Shown: piece after piece, positions 6,627-12,373 of the stretch
How positions within the stretch are numbered: position 1 is the first letter of the stretch
How the letters are laid out: each line of letters begins with the position of its first letter
Assembly: GCA_016206165.1 (NCBI GenBank)
Contig: JACQSD010000079.1
Span: 1 to 13,258, forward strand
Length of the DNA stretch: 13,258 nt
Direction: 5' to 3'
DNA from: Candidatus Uhrbacteria bacterium
GTDB taxonomy: Bacteria; Patescibacteriota; Patescibacteriia; JACQSD01
Notes under the pieces: model-generated
The model's input: the letters and a program-made list of their open reading frames with translations, nothing else
Database searches by the model: none
What the model was told of the DNA's origin: nothing
Made by a program: the position numbers and the translations under genes

Positions 6627-7721
6627 CTATTGCGTCTGCCCACGTGCTGCCTCGTGCGCAAGAATCCCCTTGAGTTGCTCGAGTGCGTCGGTCGCACGCA
6701 CTGCATCACGGAGTTCTGCACGCGCTCCCGTTGTGAGTGCCACCTCGCGCTGGACGCGGTGAGGATCAAAAATAAATAAATCAAGCAGAACCTCTGTCGC
6801 GATCGCATACGCTATGGTTTGCAGGAATACATGTTCCTGAATTTGTGAACGACGATCAATGAAGGCAATGACAACCTGCTCGCCACTCTGCGGATACACG
6901 ATGAGTGATAATGGCTTCTCGCGGTACATGATCGACGCACGCGTTGCGTCGTCCCATGCGATCGTTCGCGGGGAAAGCGACCAAAAACGATTCTCTACGA
7001 CACCATCTTTGGTGACGGCAATATATGTGTCCGCCATCGCGATGGTTGCGGCACCGAGAAAGATCCAGATAAAAAGTAATAAAAAGAAAAAAGTATTCCT
7101 CTGCCCTATTGCGGATACCCGATACGCGTAATCAAACGATGCGGGATCGCGAATCGCTGCTGCAGCGCGAACAGCGTCTGCATGCACTGCGCTCTGACCA
7201 AAATCTTCATCCGCGTCTTCACGGTCAGTATGTACTGCAGATACTTGAGGAGGAATGGTGATCGGCCCATGTCGGAGCATCTCGCGATAATAGACGCGCC
7301 GCCGCCAAAGAAAAAGACGCACCATACCCATCGAACAAAGCGTGAGGCCGACCACACTCCCAAAAATAATCGCAAACCATACATCATGGTCAATAGCATG
7401 GATGATGACGCTATCGTCCCCAAACATCGGGCGATACACGAGTTCAGAAATCCAGAATCGGACATAATATCCGAACATTCCTGCGACGCCCCAACTTGCA
7501 AACCACGCAAGAAAACCAAATGCATACCATCTTTTTTCGCGACTCGGCGCGTCGTGTCGATCCCCGGGGATCGGGAGATACCCTAATGTAATGTCATTGA
7601 GGTGTGGCGGCGCTTTCTTTTGGATATCCATGAAAGACCTGCGCATGCGTACAAAGACAACCCAAAGCATCAGAAGCCCAGTGACCCAAATGGAGAGAAG
7701 GATGTACGTTGGATTTGTCAT
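6627..7721 (-). CDS. Four-TM membrane protein with C-terminal PH-like domain (364 aa)
   Basis: No family recognised. Hydrophobic helices lie at about 5-25, 66-88, 114-137 and 210-231. A soluble loop separates helices 3 and 4 (about 140-208); it contains an acidic patch and an Ala-rich helix. After helix 4, residues about 235-312 read as alternating strands (YIAVTKDGV, IAWDDATRASI, LSLIVYPQSGEQVVIAFI) and a final helix, a pattern like bacterial PH-like domains found after membrane helices. The last 40 residues are a charged helix. The start at 7721 (MTNPTYILLS) places TM1 at the N-terminus; an in-frame ATG at 7787 would give an unlikely polar extension running through the promoter. It is transcribed divergently from the ATP-grasp gene. 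Confidence 0.8.
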   Translation of the reverse strand: MTNPTYILLSIWVTGLLMLWVVFVRMRRSFMDIQKKAPPHLNDITLGYLPIPGDRHDAPSREKRWYAFGFLAWFASWGVAGMFGYYVRFWISELVYRPMFGDDSVIIHAIDHDVWFAIIFGSVVGLTLCSMGMVRLFLWRRRVYYREMLRHGPITIPPQVSAVHTDREDADEDFGQSAVHADAVRAAAAIRDPASFDYAYRVSAIGQRNTFFFLLLFIWIFLGAATIAMADTYIAVTKDGVVENRFWSLSPRTIAWDDATRASIMYREKPLSLIVYPQSGEQVVIAFIDRRSQIQEHVFLQTIAYAIATEVLLDLFIFDPHRVQREVALTTGARAELRDAVRATDALEQLKGILAHEAARGQTQ

Positions 7722-7734
7722 ATTCGATACTGAC

Positions 7735-7742
7735 AGTATACC
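7735..7742 (-). promoter_or_regulatory. Extended -10 promoter of the 364-aa gene
   Basis: The minus strand reads TGG-TATACT, an extended -10 element with TATACT at 7740-7735, ending 13 nt before the ATG. No good -35 is present, as often with extended -10 promoters. GTATACC (7736-7742) forms an inverted pair with GGTATAC (7759-7765) across the divergent intergenic region. Confidence 0.45.
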
Positions 7743-7754
7743 AGAAATTGTCAC

Positions 7755-7783
7755 TTGAGGTATACAACGATCGCTGCTACCAT
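7755..7783 (+). promoter_or_regulatory. Putative promoter of the ATP-grasp gene
   Basis: TTGAGG (7755-7760), a 17-nt spacer and TACCAT (7778-7783) each match consensus at 4 of 6 positions. The -10 ends 11 nt before the ATG at 7795, so the leader would be very short or absent. TATACA at 7761-7766 is an alternative -10. Confidence 0.35.
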
Positions 7784-7794
7784 ACACATGTGTT

Positions 7795-8622
7795 ATGCAA
7801 TCACTTCACCCCGCATTTGCATCGAGCTACAAGCGCCTTGCCGCCGCATGTTCGCGATTTGGTGCGACACTCGAGAGCCCCTCTGGCGATGGGTACGTGC
7901 GTCGGCTCATGTATCACCGAAAATCAATTGTCTTCACCGCCGAAGCGCTACCGCTCAATACTGCCGCGGCACAGGCACTTGCCCGTGACAAGATTGCGAC
8001 GTATCAATTGCTTGAAGCGGCGAGATTGCCAATCCCCCACTGGTTCCCCTTTTTCGGCAAACGACATCTCGACATTATTACCAATACGGATCCAGGGATG
8101 CACCTCAAGAATCTCACCGCTCGACTACAACAACATTTTCCTCATTTCCTAGTTTCCCAACTTCCTCATCTCATTGTGAAACCGGGACGTTCGAGTGGCG
8201 GTAACGGCGTCGCCCGATGTACAACCATGGACGAAATACTCCGCGCTGCCAAACACAGCCTCGAATTTTCGTACTCCGGTGTCGTCCAAGAATATGTCGA
8301 TGGCACAGACTACCGCGTTGTTTTTCTCAATAACAAACTGCTCGTCATGACGCACGACGAGCAAACAAAAATTTTTTTTGATGATGTCATCTCTACCGAC
8401 GTCCACGATTTCGTATCAAAAGCACAACAGGCACTTGGTCTCCGTTACGGCAGTCTTGACTTGCGTAAAAAAGCAGATGGATCATTTGTGATTCTCGAGC
8501 TCAACGGTAACCCCGGCTTTGATCGGCTTGAAAAATTCGCACCCGATCGCGTCGCCACAATCACCAACACAATACTCCATGAACTCATTGCACTGCTCTC
8601 AACAACAAAGGTGCTATTATAA
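7795..8622 (+). CDS. ATP-grasp family ligase (RimK / D-Ala ligase-like)
   Basis: ATP-grasp enzymes join a carboxylate to an amine or thiol through an acyl-phosphate. The fold is clear: the helix ARDKIATYQLLEAARLPIP at 63-81, ATP-binding K129 in LIVKPG, the flexible Gly loop GRSSGGNGVA (131-140), hinge residues VQEYVDG (164-170), D222 in GSLDL and the metal ligands E235, N237 and N239 in ILELNGNPGF. At 275 aa it is shorter than most stand-alone ligases, and the N-terminal pre-ATP-grasp part (about 60 residues) is small. The substrate cannot be read from sequence; peptide-tail addition (RimK-like) and cell-wall dipeptide or other amide ligation are all possible. The gene is alone on the plus strand, lacks a Shine-Dalgarno site, and its stop overlaps that of the convergent 551-aa gene. 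Confidence 0.9.
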   Translation: MQSLHPAFASSYKRLAAACSRFGATLESPSGDGYVRRLMYHRKSIVFTAEALPLNTAAAQALARDKIATYQLLEAARLPIPHWFPFFGKRHLDIITNTDPGMHLKNLTARLQQHFPHFLVSQLPHLIVKPGRSSGGNGVARCTTMDEILRAAKHSLEFSYSGVVQEYVDGTDYRVVFLNNKLLVMTHDEQTKIFFDDVISTDVHDFVSKAQQALGLRYGSLDLRKKADGSFVILELNGNPGFDRLEKFAPDRVATITNTILHELIALLSTTKVLL

Positions 8623-10272
8623 TGAGAAGCATGTACTCCGATCCACCTTCTCCGCAATTTCCACATACACGCGCTCATCGAGAAAATCTCCGGAATAATC
8701 TTTGCCGTCAATATTGATACGTGCAAAACCAGTAGGATGGGTGAACGGACTTTCTTTATCGGAAAGTCGGCGCATATACGCGATATGATCTCCCGCAAGA
8801 CTTATCTTCCAACGAAAACCACCAACATATCCAAGTTCTTTGCGATCATAAATCACTTTCGGGTGCTGGTCTTTTGATCGCCGATCAATTTCGGCTCGCG
8901 CGCGTATAAATGCAAGATGTTTTTTCTCAATCACGGGACTCCGCCCGCGGCCAAGATTTTTTCCGTCATACATGATTCGTGGATTCACTCCGTCCGGCGT
9001 TTCACCGCGCGTAAAAGCAAAATGACCGTCTTTCAGTGTGATATCGCCGCCATATCCCACCTTTCTACCATTATAAACGACTTGATGGTGGCTATTGATC
9101 GCAACATATGCAAGATTCTTTCCGTCGTAATCACCGAAAGCGCCATTCGCCTTCTTCTTTCCATTCACAAATAATTCTGCTTTCGCGCTCTTGAGGCCCT
9201 TTCGACGCATCTCATCATACGGTGTATATCGGTCATAAATAACATACTCTCCATTGAGTTTATACCCAAGTCGTGTCGCGGGCCCAAGATCTTGCCCATC
9301 ATAAATAAGATGAAATGTCGACAGATACTGCGATGCATCATGGTCCACAAGCCGAAAATACGCATAGTGTTTTTGATTAAGTTTCAACTCAATATCCGGG
9401 CCACTGTTGTTTTGACGGTCTATTGTACTTAAAGGACCGACATCCTCTCCATCAATAATCACCGCATTATCCTTCATGTATCCGAGCCGATCACCCGCAA
9501 TATGTACTTCTCGAATTTTCGGTCCCGGAATATCCCCCCACTCTGGATCAATGAGTTCACCATTATAGTAAAATCCGCGCTCCTCGCTCGCAATCAAAAT
9601 ATTAAGACATTTTTCTTTTGCCAACGTTGCATACGCATTGCGTTCTTCTCTTGATAACGGCTGTTGCATTTTTTTCACGCGCTCCGAGGTGTTGTTTTTG
9701 TCCAGAGCAAGATCGCGTAATGCTGGCTTCTGATTTTTGAGCGTCAGTGTAAAACGAAATCCATTATTCGTAACATCGCTGTCAGTTGGCTCATCAAGGT
9801 CATCGAAATCTTCGTGTTGAATAGCAACAATACTCAAACTGCAGGACTCCGCCTTCTTCCCTGCACGAAAATCTACCATGCCTTCATAGCGATTCGATGC
9901 TGCCTCTTGGAGTGGGTGGAAGACGAATTGATCGGATACTCCGGGCTCTATGAGGATATATTTTTCAGCTTGAAAGTCGGAACAAATCAAACGAATCGTC
10001 ATTCCATATTTTTTTGTCCCGTTACTCCGCATAGTAAACGGGATACGAATGCCTTCTTTTTTATCTTGCACAACGAGTTGCGGCTCTCGAACTGCGGTGA
10101 GTGCAAAATCAATTGAGTCGTCAATCACTTCTTCTGCTTGTAGTTGCGGTGGGAGTGGGTTCAATGGCGGAGGCTGCATGCCCGGCGGCAGTGGTAAAGA
10201 AGCTGCGATCACAACAAATGGAAGAAAAAACAAGAGACTGATAGTGATGGATGTATTCTGTACGTACCTCAT
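8617..10272 (-). CDS. Secreted repeat protein, probable beta-propeller (551 aa)
   Basis: An N-terminal signal sequence (residues 1-25, MRYVQNTSITISLLFFLPFV and onward) is followed by a Pro/Leu-rich linker (25-45), a beta-rich domain (about 60-180) with Cys97 and Cys144 possibly disulfide-bonded, and a short charged helix (about 195-222). Eight repeats then start with [YIV][DN]G or a variant such as YDR near residues 236, 273, 324, 369, 400, 435, 475 and 521. The best copies read IMYDGKNLG...HLAFIRA and VIYDRKELG...HIAYMRR. The spacing of 31-51 residues fits one four-stranded blade each. No catalytic motif is visible; binding of a surface ligand is a guess. The start at 10272 gives a clean signal peptide and lies 8 nt after a TACAGT box; an in-frame ATG at 10299 is less likely. 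Confidence 0.85.
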   Translation of the reverse strand: MRYVQNTSITISLLFFLPFVVIAASLPLPPGMQPPPLNPLPPQLQAEEVIDDSIDFALTAVREPQLVVQDKKEGIRIPFTMRSNGTKKYGMTIRLICSDFQAEKYILIEPGVSDQFVFHPLQEAASNRYEGMVDFRAGKKAESCSLSIVAIQHEDFDDLDEPTDSDVTNNGFRFTLTLKNQKPALRDLALDKNNTSERVKKMQQPLSREERNAYATLAKEKCLNILIASEERGFYYNGELIDPEWGDIPGPKIREVHIAGDRLGYMKDNAVIIDGEDVGPLSTIDRQNNSGPDIELKLNQKHYAYFRLVDHDASQYLSTFHLIYDGQDLGPATRLGYKLNGEYVIYDRYTPYDEMRRKGLKSAKAELFVNGKKKANGAFGDYDGKNLAYVAINSHHQVVYNGRKVGYGGDITLKDGHFAFTRGETPDGVNPRIMYDGKNLGRGRSPVIEKKHLAFIRARAEIDRRSKDQHPKVIYDRKELGYVGGFRWKISLAGDHIAYMRRLSDKESPFTHPTGFARINIDGKDYSGDFLDERVYVEIAEKVDRSTCFSL

Positions 10273-10280
10273 ATATGTGT

Positions 10281-10286
10281 ACTGTA
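10281..10286 (-). promoter_or_regulatory. -10 element of the 551-aa gene
   Basis: TACAGT on the minus strand (4/6 to TATAAT) ends 8 nt before the ATG at 10272, the same spacing as at the 223-aa gene. No convincing -35 is present at 16-18 nt. Confidence 0.3.
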
Positions 10287-10350
10287 TCACTATTCTCACA
10301 TGAACGACAGGGGGAGCAGTGAGGGGTTAGAAATTTGATGATCGCTGCAA

Positions 10351-10379
10351 TTGACAACGGGAATACGACGTGAGATGCT
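10351..10379 (+). promoter_or_regulatory. Putative promoter of the 86-aa cassette gene
   Basis: A perfect TTGACA at 10351-10356 is followed at 17 nt by GATGCT (3/6). The -10 is poor, so the assignment depends on the -35 and on the position 57 nt upstream of the start codon. The shared 140-bp region with the divergent 551-aa gene could also hold operators, but I see no clear symmetric site. Confidence 0.35.
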
Positions 10380-10397
10380 CACCGAAACATTCAATCC

Positions 10398-10407
10398 AAG
10401 GAGGGGG
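10398..10407 (+). promoter_or_regulatory. Strong Shine-Dalgarno site of the 86-aa gene
   Basis: AAGGAGGGGG ends 5 nt before ATG 10413; the AGGAGG core is 8 nt away. It fixes the start codon and contrasts with the SD-less genes that dominate the window. Confidence 0.85.
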
Positions 10408-10412
10408 CAGCC

Positions 10413-10673
10413 ATGCTGCATATCGACATGGACACCATGGTTCGAAGGGTGCGGGAAAGGGAGCCGCTGTACGCGGATCTCAAAGCGGCATGGGCTCAAC
10501 TCATGCAACAGGAGGAAACGAAGCATCTCATCCTCGACGACTTCATCGCAGAGGCACGGAGGATTCATGGGTTGCGTGGATGGGAAGCTGAACTCGTGCG
10601 CCGCCGAATCCTCGGCCTCGATTCGGGAACGGTCGTGCATGATCAACCCTGGGGCCCAGACCTCACCAAGTGA
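10413..10673 (+). CDS. Small charged helical protein (86 aa), self-contained cassette
   Basis: No family recognised. The sequence is almost entirely helical and charged: MVRRVREREPLYADLKAAWA, then QLMQQEETKHLILDDFIAEA, then a GWEAELVRRRILGLDSG stretch and a short Trp/Pro tail. No transmembrane segment or signal is present, so it is probably a small cytoplasmic alpha-helical protein. The gene has its own strong Shine-Dalgarno site, a possible TTGACA promoter 57 nt upstream and a strong terminator 26 nt after the stop. It is also visibly richer in G+C than the sequence that follows it. It stands alone on the plus strand among minus-strand genes. Both the composition and the SD use differ from most neighbours, which hints at a different origin or a need for high expression. 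The start is well fixed by the SD. Confidence 0.8.
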   Translation: MLHIDMDTMVRRVREREPLYADLKAAWAQLMQQEETKHLILDDFIAEARRIHGLRGWEAELVRRRILGLDSGTVVHDQPWGPDLTK

Positions 10674-10698
10674 GATTTGGCAAACCCCCACACGAAAT

Positions 10699-10740
10699 GC
10701 CCTCCGGGACACCGCGTCTCGGAGGGCGCATTCTTTTTTA
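10699..10740 (+). terminator. Intrinsic terminator of the 86-aa gene
   Basis: GCCCTCCGGGAC and GTCTCGGAGGGC form a 12-bp stem with one G-U pair and a 5-nt loop (10699-10727), followed by CGCATTCTTTTTTA. This is a strong plus-strand terminator. Confidence 0.9.
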
Positions 10741-10753
10741 TTAAAAAGTACGT

Positions 10754-10789
10754 CTCTATATTTTGTTGCTATCGCAACATTTTATAGAG
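10754..10789. repeat. 36-bp imperfect palindrome
   Basis: CTCTATA at 10754-10760 and TATAGAG at 10783-10789 form the outer stem. GTTGC and GCAAC form a perfect inner stem with loop TATC. The two stems are separated by a 4x4 unpaired stretch. It lies just past a terminator and has no U-tract of its own. Confidence 0.6.
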
Positions 10790-10901
10790 CATTTAAAAAT
10801 CATTTTGATACTGAGTTAGAAAATATATGGCCTTTGATCAATGGCAAGTAACCAACGCCTATTTAGTTAACCTTCAAGATGCGGTTTTGGTCCCATATAT
10901 A

Positions 10902-10939
10902 GTCCATATAATACAAACGGCCGTTTGTCGTATATGGAC
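10902..10939. repeat. 38-bp near-perfect palindrome centred on CGGCCG
   Basis: The core ACAAACGGCCGTTTGT (10913-10928) is a perfect 16-bp palindrome. After a 2-bp mismatch on each side (AT against CG) it continues as GTCCATATA and TATATGGAC. In total 34 of 38 bases are symmetric, with no loop. It could be a dimer-binding or recombinase site, or a cruciform or hairpin. It does not resemble the dif consensus I know. Confidence 0.75.
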
Positions 10940-10958
10940 ATCTTTCCAATTGCATCAT

Positions 10959-10998
10959 TAAAAAAGAAACGGGCCGACCTTCTGCGAAAGGTCGGCCC
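10959..10998 (-). terminator. Intrinsic terminator after the acidic-protein gene
   Basis: GGGCCGACCTT and AAGGTCGGCCC form a perfect 11-bp stem with a 6-nt loop (10971-10998). On the minus strand GTTTCTTTTTTAAT follows. It closes the minus-strand chain whose last gene ends at 11033. Confidence 0.9.
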
Positions 10999-11032
10999 AA
11001 AGAAATTCTTGTCGTGAGACGCATGCGCGTCA

Positions 11033-11260
11033 TCACTCGTCGTCGGCGTTATCCTCGTCGGTAGCCTCTTCTTCGGCGCCTTCCTCTTCTCCGCCCTCGG
11101 CTTCCTCCTCGCCGTCGGCGTCATCGCCTTCCTCGTCCTCGTCGAGGTCTTCGTCACCGGGCTCTTCGTCTTCTTCTTCCTCGTCGCTGTCCTCCTCGAC
11201 AGTCTCTTCTTCGACATCTTCCTCGTTAACGTCGTGATCTTTAGGATTCGGTTTACGCAT
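11033..11260 (-). CDS. Extremely acidic low-complexity protein (75 aa)
   Basis: After MRKPNPK the protein is nearly all Asp and Glu with some Gly and Ala; 46 of 75 residues are acidic. No folded domain is predicted by eye. Proteins of this kind can act as nucleic-acid mimics, as chaperone-like or metal-binding polyanions, or may reflect a purine-rich repeat; none of these is shown here. The start at 11260 is chosen because AAGGA lies 8 nt upstream. The same frame is open further upstream (to 11428), but that part would overlap the 77-aa gene. A different frame (11268 down) encodes a Lys/Arg-rich chain but has its SD fused to the ATG and no other support. The gene is last in the minus-strand chain and is followed by a strong terminator. 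Confidence 0.7.
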   Translation of the reverse strand: MRKPNPKDHDVNEEDVEEETVEEDSDEEEEDEEPGDEDLDEDEEGDDADGEEEAEGGEEEGAEEEATDEDNADDE

Positions 11261-11330
11261 GGTTCCATTCCTTCTCTCGTTGGCTGTTATTCCGGACTCG
11301 GTGTACAAACGACGTTCCTCTCCTTCTTCA

Positions 11331-11564
11331 TCAATCGTTGTTGGGCTTATGCTCGTCACCCTGCCAGTCGACATCGTCGAGCCAGTGCTCCCCTGCTCCG
11401 GCCTGCTGTTCAGGCTCCTGCTGCACATGCCTTTTCTTGCTCATGCGCGCGAGACGCCAGAACACGACCATGATACCGATAATGCACGTGCCCGCGATGA
11501 TACGCCATTCGATGTTCGTAGGCTCCTCCTGAAGCCACGCACCGAACGCGAGTACCGTATTCAT
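11331..11564 (-). CDS. Small single-pass membrane protein (77 aa)
   Basis: No family recognised. One hydrophobic helix (about residues 21-38, RIIAGTCIIGIMVVFWRLAR) is followed by a basic cluster (RMSKKRH) that should keep the C-terminal half in the cytoplasm, and by an acidic, Gln/Asp-rich tail. The start codon overlaps the stop of the 36-aa gene as ATGA. The GGGGAGGA site 7 nt upstream lies inside that gene, which indicates translational coupling. The 70-nt gap before the acidic gene includes a 14-codon frame that overlaps this stop as TGATG but lacks a Shine-Dalgarno site. Confidence 0.8.
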   Translation of the reverse strand: MNTVLAFGAWLQEEPTNIEWRIIAGTCIIGIMVVFWRLARMSKKRHVQQEPEQQAGAGEHWLDDVDWQGDEHKPNND

Positions 11565-11671
11565 GGCGTTCCTCCCCGCTTGTCTCGCGGTACTCGCGCG
11601 AGAATGAAAACGATAGCGATGACCCCGAGCAAGAATGCAGCGAGCATCACCTTTTCCAGCGGACTCAACAT
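11561..11671 (-). CDS. Micro membrane protein (36 aa), translationally coupled
   Basis: A 36-residue protein begins MLSPLEKVMLAAFLLGVIAI and ends VPRDKRGGTP, a single hydrophobic helix (about 8-25) flanked by a basic C-terminal tail. The case for a real gene is good: GGAGGAG ends 3 nt before the ATG, the gene begins 10 nt after the stop of the 205-aa membrane protein gene, and its stop overlaps the next start as ATGA. Proteins of this size and shape are often accessory subunits, membrane peptides or toxin-like; the sequence does not tell which. It would be missed by annotation with a length cutoff. Confidence 0.7.
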   Translation of the reverse strand: MLSPLEKVMLAAFLLGVIAIVFILARVPRDKRGGTP

Positions 11672-11681
11672 GTTCTCCTCC

Positions 11682-12299
11682 TCACGAGTGATGTATTATT
11701 GTCGACGCTGCACGACGCCAAAACAGTATTCGTTTTCTGTATACTGCAATGAGTAACAGCGTATTCGCGATCAAAAGATAAATTTGAAAGGCCGAGTTTG
11801 CGATATCCCACTTTGGGATTGATGGGATGATCAATACTACACTGACAAAACTCGCGACATACGTCAAGCCCGTTTCTGTCTCTGGATATTTCCATGCTTT
11901 CACGATTGTCGGAAGTGCGGCGAAGCCGTCGCCGAGCGCAGCAAGGAGAATTGCAAGTCGCGGCGAGTCAACGACACCCCACACAATAAGTGCGAGCACA
12001 GAACATACGCCACAGAGCAGATCGAACGTTGTGAGTTTCCAGAAACTCTGCTTGTTTAAAAACGATGCGGAAAAAACGAGGAGCGGGAGAAAGCCCGACA
12101 AAAAAATACGGGTGGTTGCCCAAATATCCGCATGTGCAGAAAGTGCAGCGGCCGTGCCGATGAGCGGCGCCAATGCCCACATGCTCCATGACACACGATT
12201 CGGTTTCGTCCGCCCCGCAAGCGTATCACGAATGTACGCAGATGCACCCGCAATACTCACGAGTGCACTCACAAGGACAAGAATATGAGGAATGGTCAT
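11682..12299 (-). CDS. PQ-loop / SWEET-like polytopic membrane protein (205 aa)
   Basis: About seven hydrophobic helices appear as two related halves. The first contains GRTKPNRVSWSMWALAPLIG (29-48) after TM1. The second contains FAALPTIVKAWKYPETETGL (126-145), a possible counterpart with a Pro in the helix and a KAWKYPE loop. This internal duplication of a three-helix unit around a conserved loop is the plan of SWEET/PQ-loop transporters. I infer a small-solute transporter or membrane sensor of that class, without a substrate. The start at 12299 puts TM1 at the N-terminus; an in-frame ATG at 12335 would run through the terminator of the upstream gene. TACAGT lies 7 nt before the ATG. It heads the chain with the 36-, 77- and 75-aa genes. 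Confidence 0.75.
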   Translation of the reverse strand: MTIPHILVLVSALVSIAGASAYIRDTLAGRTKPNRVSWSMWALAPLIGTAAALSAHADIWATTRIFLSGFLPLLVFSASFLNKQSFWKLTTFDLLCGVCSVLALIVWGVVDSPRLAILLAALGDGFAALPTIVKAWKYPETETGLTYVASFVSVVLIIPSIPKWDIANSAFQIYLLIANTLLLIAVYRKRILFWRRAASTIIHHS

Positions 12300-12306
12300 A
12301 GATCTT

Positions 12307-12335
12307 ACTGTACTAAAAAATCCCTGTGTGTACAA
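12307..12335 (-). promoter_or_regulatory. Promoter of the 205-aa gene, inside the upstream terminator
   Basis: TACAGT at 12312-12307 (4/6) ends 7 nt before the ATG. At 17 nt upstream lies TTGTAC (12335-12330), sharing only TTG with the consensus. That hexamer falls in the hairpin that ends the zinc-ribbon gene transcript. Confidence 0.4.
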
Positions 12336-12344
12336 GGATTTTTT
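12315..12344 (-). terminator. Terminator after the zinc-ribbon gene
   Basis: On the minus strand the arms AAAAAATCCTTGT and ACAGGGATTTTTT pair over 13 bp (one G-U) around the loop ACAC, with the T-run forming the 3' arm. The six-A and six-T ends could let it work in both directions, but there is no plus-strand gene before it. Confidence 0.8.
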
Positions 12345-12373
12345 ATTGGAAATTATTTTTGATCACTACAGTC

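Larger units (their letters stand above)
10741..10958. other. A+T-rich spacer between two convergent terminators
   Basis: About 218 bases lie between the plus-strand terminator of the 86-aa gene and the minus-strand terminator of the acidic-protein gene. No convincing gene is present. A 44-codon plus-strand reading frame at 10827-10961 lacks a Shine-Dalgarno site and runs through a palindrome. The stretch is much richer in A+T than its flanks and contains the two palindromes listed separately. Confidence 0.6.

Noticed and set aside
10754..10939. CRISPR array or tandem repeat array
   Set aside because: The two palindromes are unrelated in sequence and there is no regular repeat-spacer pattern here or elsewhere in the window.
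10902..10939. dif/XerCD recombination site
   Set aside because: The arms and central spacer do not match the dif layout I know (two 11-bp arms around a 6-bp spacer with TTATGTTAA-like ends).
10827..10961. 44-codon plus-strand reading frame starting MAFDQWQVTNAYLVNLQDAV
   Set aside because: It has no Shine-Dalgarno site or promoter, and its second half is the 38-bp palindrome plus the edge of a minus-strand terminator. The N-terminus looks protein-like, so it is kept here as a weak alternative.
10867..11268. Lys/Arg-rich minus-strand frame (133 codons) over the acidic gene
   Set aside because: Its start has the SD directly abutting the ATG, and it runs through the strong terminator at 10959-10998. 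The charge pattern is what a GA-rich tract gives in a shifted frame.
11289..11331. 14-codon frame overlapping the 77-aa stop as TGATG
   Set aside because: It is too short, lacks an SD, and the overlap alone is weak evidence.
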